From: an uncultured bacterium
GTDB taxonomy: Bacteria > Actinomycetota > Coriobacteriia > Coriobacteriales > Coriobacteriaceae
Length of the DNA stretch: 6,970 nt
Reading direction: 5' to 3'
Assembly: GCA_905215835.1 (NCBI GenBank)
Contig: CAJMRR010000107.1
Coordinates: 1 to 6,970 of the forward strand
Below the pieces are notes generated by a model. That model searched no databases and was not told where the DNA came from. It worked only from the letters and a program-made list of their open reading frames with translations. The position numbers were made by a program, and so were the translations under genes. This document shows positions 5,545-6,970 of this stretch, in pieces (position 1 is the stretch's first letter; each line of letters opens with the position of its first letter).

Positions 5545-6970
5545 CGATGAGGAAAAAGACCAGGTACGCGCTGCGTCTGACCTGGTTGCCATCGTGCAGG
5601 AAACGGTCGAGCTCAAGCCTCGCGGCCATGAGTTTTGGGGATGCTGCCCCTTTCATGGCGAGAAGACACCGTCCTTCCACATTATCCCCGCCACGCAGGT
5701 GTGGCATTGCTTTGGCTGCGGCGAGGGTGGCGACGTCTTCACGTATATCATGAAGCGCGAGAACCTGAGCTTTCCCGAGTCAATCCGTTACTTGGCCGAC
5801 CGTGCCGGCATTGAGCTGCACGATACCGGCGCTTATCGCGAGCGCGGTACCAAGCGTGCCCGCATCTACGATTTGTGCGCCGAGACCGCCCAGTTCTATC
5901 ACACCATGCTTATGCGCGGTAAGGACGGCCGTCCGCGCGAGTACTTTGCCAGCCGCGGCATGGGCGGCGACGTCTGCCGCCGCTACTGTCTGGGCTTTGC
6001 GCCGGGCCGTAACGCGCTGGTGTCACACCTGTCCCAGGCGGGTTTTACCCCGCAGGAGATGATCGATGCCAACGTTGCCGTGAGCCGCGGGCGCGGACAG
6101 CTCGCCGACCGCTTTTACGACCGCGTGATGTTTCCCATCTTTGACGAACAAGGGCATAACATCGCCTTTGGCGGTCGCATTATGGGCGACGGCCAGCCTA
6201 AGTATCTCAACACCGCCGAGACGAGTGTGTTCCATAAAAAGCGAAACCTCTACGGTTTTAATTGGGCCAAGGAGTTTATCGTCGCGCAGGATACCGCCAT
6301 CGTGGTGGAGGGCTATACCGATTGCATCGCCTGCTGGGAGGCGGGGATTAAAAACGTTGTCGCCACGCTGGGCACCGCCCTCACGGAGCATCACGTCAAG
6401 ACCCTCACCCGCTTTGCCAAGCGCATCGTCTATATGTTTGACGGAGACGCCGCGGGCCAGAAGGCCGCTCGCCGTGCGATTCAGTTTATTGAGCAGGATT
6501 CGATGGATCTGCGCTGTGTGGTGCTGCCCGACGGCAACGATCCCATGGAGTTCATCACGGCGCACGGCGGAGAGGAGCTGCAGAAACGCATTGACGCTGC
6601 CGAGCCTCTCATGGACTTTGTGTACCGTTCGCTGCAGGAGTCGAGCGACATCACCACGCCGGGCGGTCGCGCCAAGGCGCTCGAGGATGCGCTGACGCTC
6701 ATCTATCCGCTGCGCGATAGCTATATGATCGACACGTACTTTATCCAGATTGCCGACCTGTTGGGTTTGGATCTGGAGACCGTGCGCGCGAGCTCGGGCC
6801 GTGTGTTTCGCGATGTCGCCAAGCGCGAGGATGCGGAACGACGTCGTGAGCAGAACTATGAGCGCCAGCGGGCACAGGCTGAGCGGTCCGGTAGCGCGGG
6901 CAGTCGGGCGTCGGGTTCTCGCGATGCCGGTCGCGGTGCTTGGGCATCGGGCGCGACGCCGCCGGTGCCC
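5537..6970 (+). CDS. dnaG: DNA primase, 3'-truncated by the window edge
   Basis: Synthesises the RNA primers for replication at the fork, recruited by the DnaB helicase. There are 478 codons visible with no stop; bacterial DnaG is usually about 600 residues, so the helicase-binding C-terminal domain lies beyond the window. The CHC2 zinc finger is C37-P-F-H40 followed by C58-F-G-C61, with the conserved EKTPSF between. The polymerase core has DRFYDRVMFPIFDEQG, FGGR and PKYLNTAETSVFHKK, the basic catalytic-site motifs. The Toprim metal residues are E258 in EGYTD and D302/D304 in DGDAAG. After about residue 418 comes an Arg/Glu/Gln-rich, then Gly/Ser/Ala-rich linker (nt 6818-6970). The GTG start at 5537 overlaps ribF by 8 nt and has a strong ribosome-binding site. 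An extra Cys (C36) next to the zinc ligand C37 is a minor variation. All catalytic residues seen are intact. Confidence 0.96.
   Translation, partial: MISDEEKDQVRAASDLVAIVQETVELKPRGHEFWGCCPFHGEKTPSFHIIPATQVWHCFGCGEGGDVFTYIMKRENLSFPESIRYLADRAGIELHDTGAYRERGTKRARIYDLCAETAQFYHTMLMRGKDGRPREYFASRGMGGDVCRRYCLGFAPGRNALVSHLSQAGFTPQEMIDANVAVSRGRGQLADRFYDRVMFPIFDEQGHNIAFGGRIMGDGQPKYLNTAETSVFHKKRNLYGFNWAKEFIVAQDTAIVVEGYTDCIACWEAGIKNVVATLGTALTEHHVKTLTRFAKRIVYMFDGDAAGQKAARRAIQFIEQDSMDLRCVVLPDGNDPMEFITAHGGEELQKRIDAAEPLMDFVYRSLQESSDITTPGGRAKALEDALTLIYPLRDSYMIDTYFIQIADLLGLDLETVRASSGRVFRDVAKREDAERRREQNYERQRAQAERSGSAGSRASGSRDAGRGAWASGATPPVP

Noticed and set aside
5547..5753. ATG-started + frame overlapping the beginning of dnaG
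   Set aside because: It is out of frame with the primase zinc finger, has no family features and ends after 68 codons. The GTG-started frame at 5537 carries the conserved domains.
6023..6565. A 180-codon minus-strand open frame inside dnaG
   Set aside because: Same register effect: it lies opposite dnaG codons and ends at a sense TCA codon (6023-6025). The dnaG Toprim domain on the other strand explains the sequence.

Overview
This window is G+C-rich bacterial DNA, gene-dense and all on the + strand. It is one continuous polycistronic block: infB (start missing) - rbfA - nrnA-type DHH phosphoesterase - truB - ribF - dnaG (end missing). The gene order, G/C-ending codon preference, GTG start and protein style point to an actinobacterium. 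My best guess is the Coriobacteriia (Collinsella-like gut bacteria). This is inferred from sequence style; no marker in the window proves it.

Layout: nt 2-2134 is translation initiation factor IF2 without its N-terminus. Nt 2146-2556 is ribosome-binding factor A. Nt 2549-3592 is a DHH/DHHA1 phosphoesterase of the nanoRNase/pAp-phosphatase/cyclic-dinucleotide group. Nt 3608-4540 is tRNA pseudouridine-55 synthase. Nt 4537-5544 is bifunctional riboflavin kinase/FAD synthetase. Nt 5537-6970 is DNA primase, started by GTG and running off the window. Spacing is +11, -8, +15, -4 and -8 nt, so several genes are probably translationally coupled. No gap exceeds 15 nt. I see no internal terminator, promoter, RNA gene, mobile element or CRISPR array.

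The first five genes form the classic 'nusA-infB' translation and RNA-maturation cluster: initiation, 30S maturation, short-RNA/nucleotide turnover, tRNA modification and flavin cofactor supply. The unusual step is dnaG joined directly to ribF by an 8-nt overlap, which places replication priming at the end of a translation operon.

I found no undescribed system. The points worth checking are the ribF-dnaG junction and several substitutions at normally conserved motif positions in IF2, RibF and TruB. These may be typical of the lineage or may have functional meaning.
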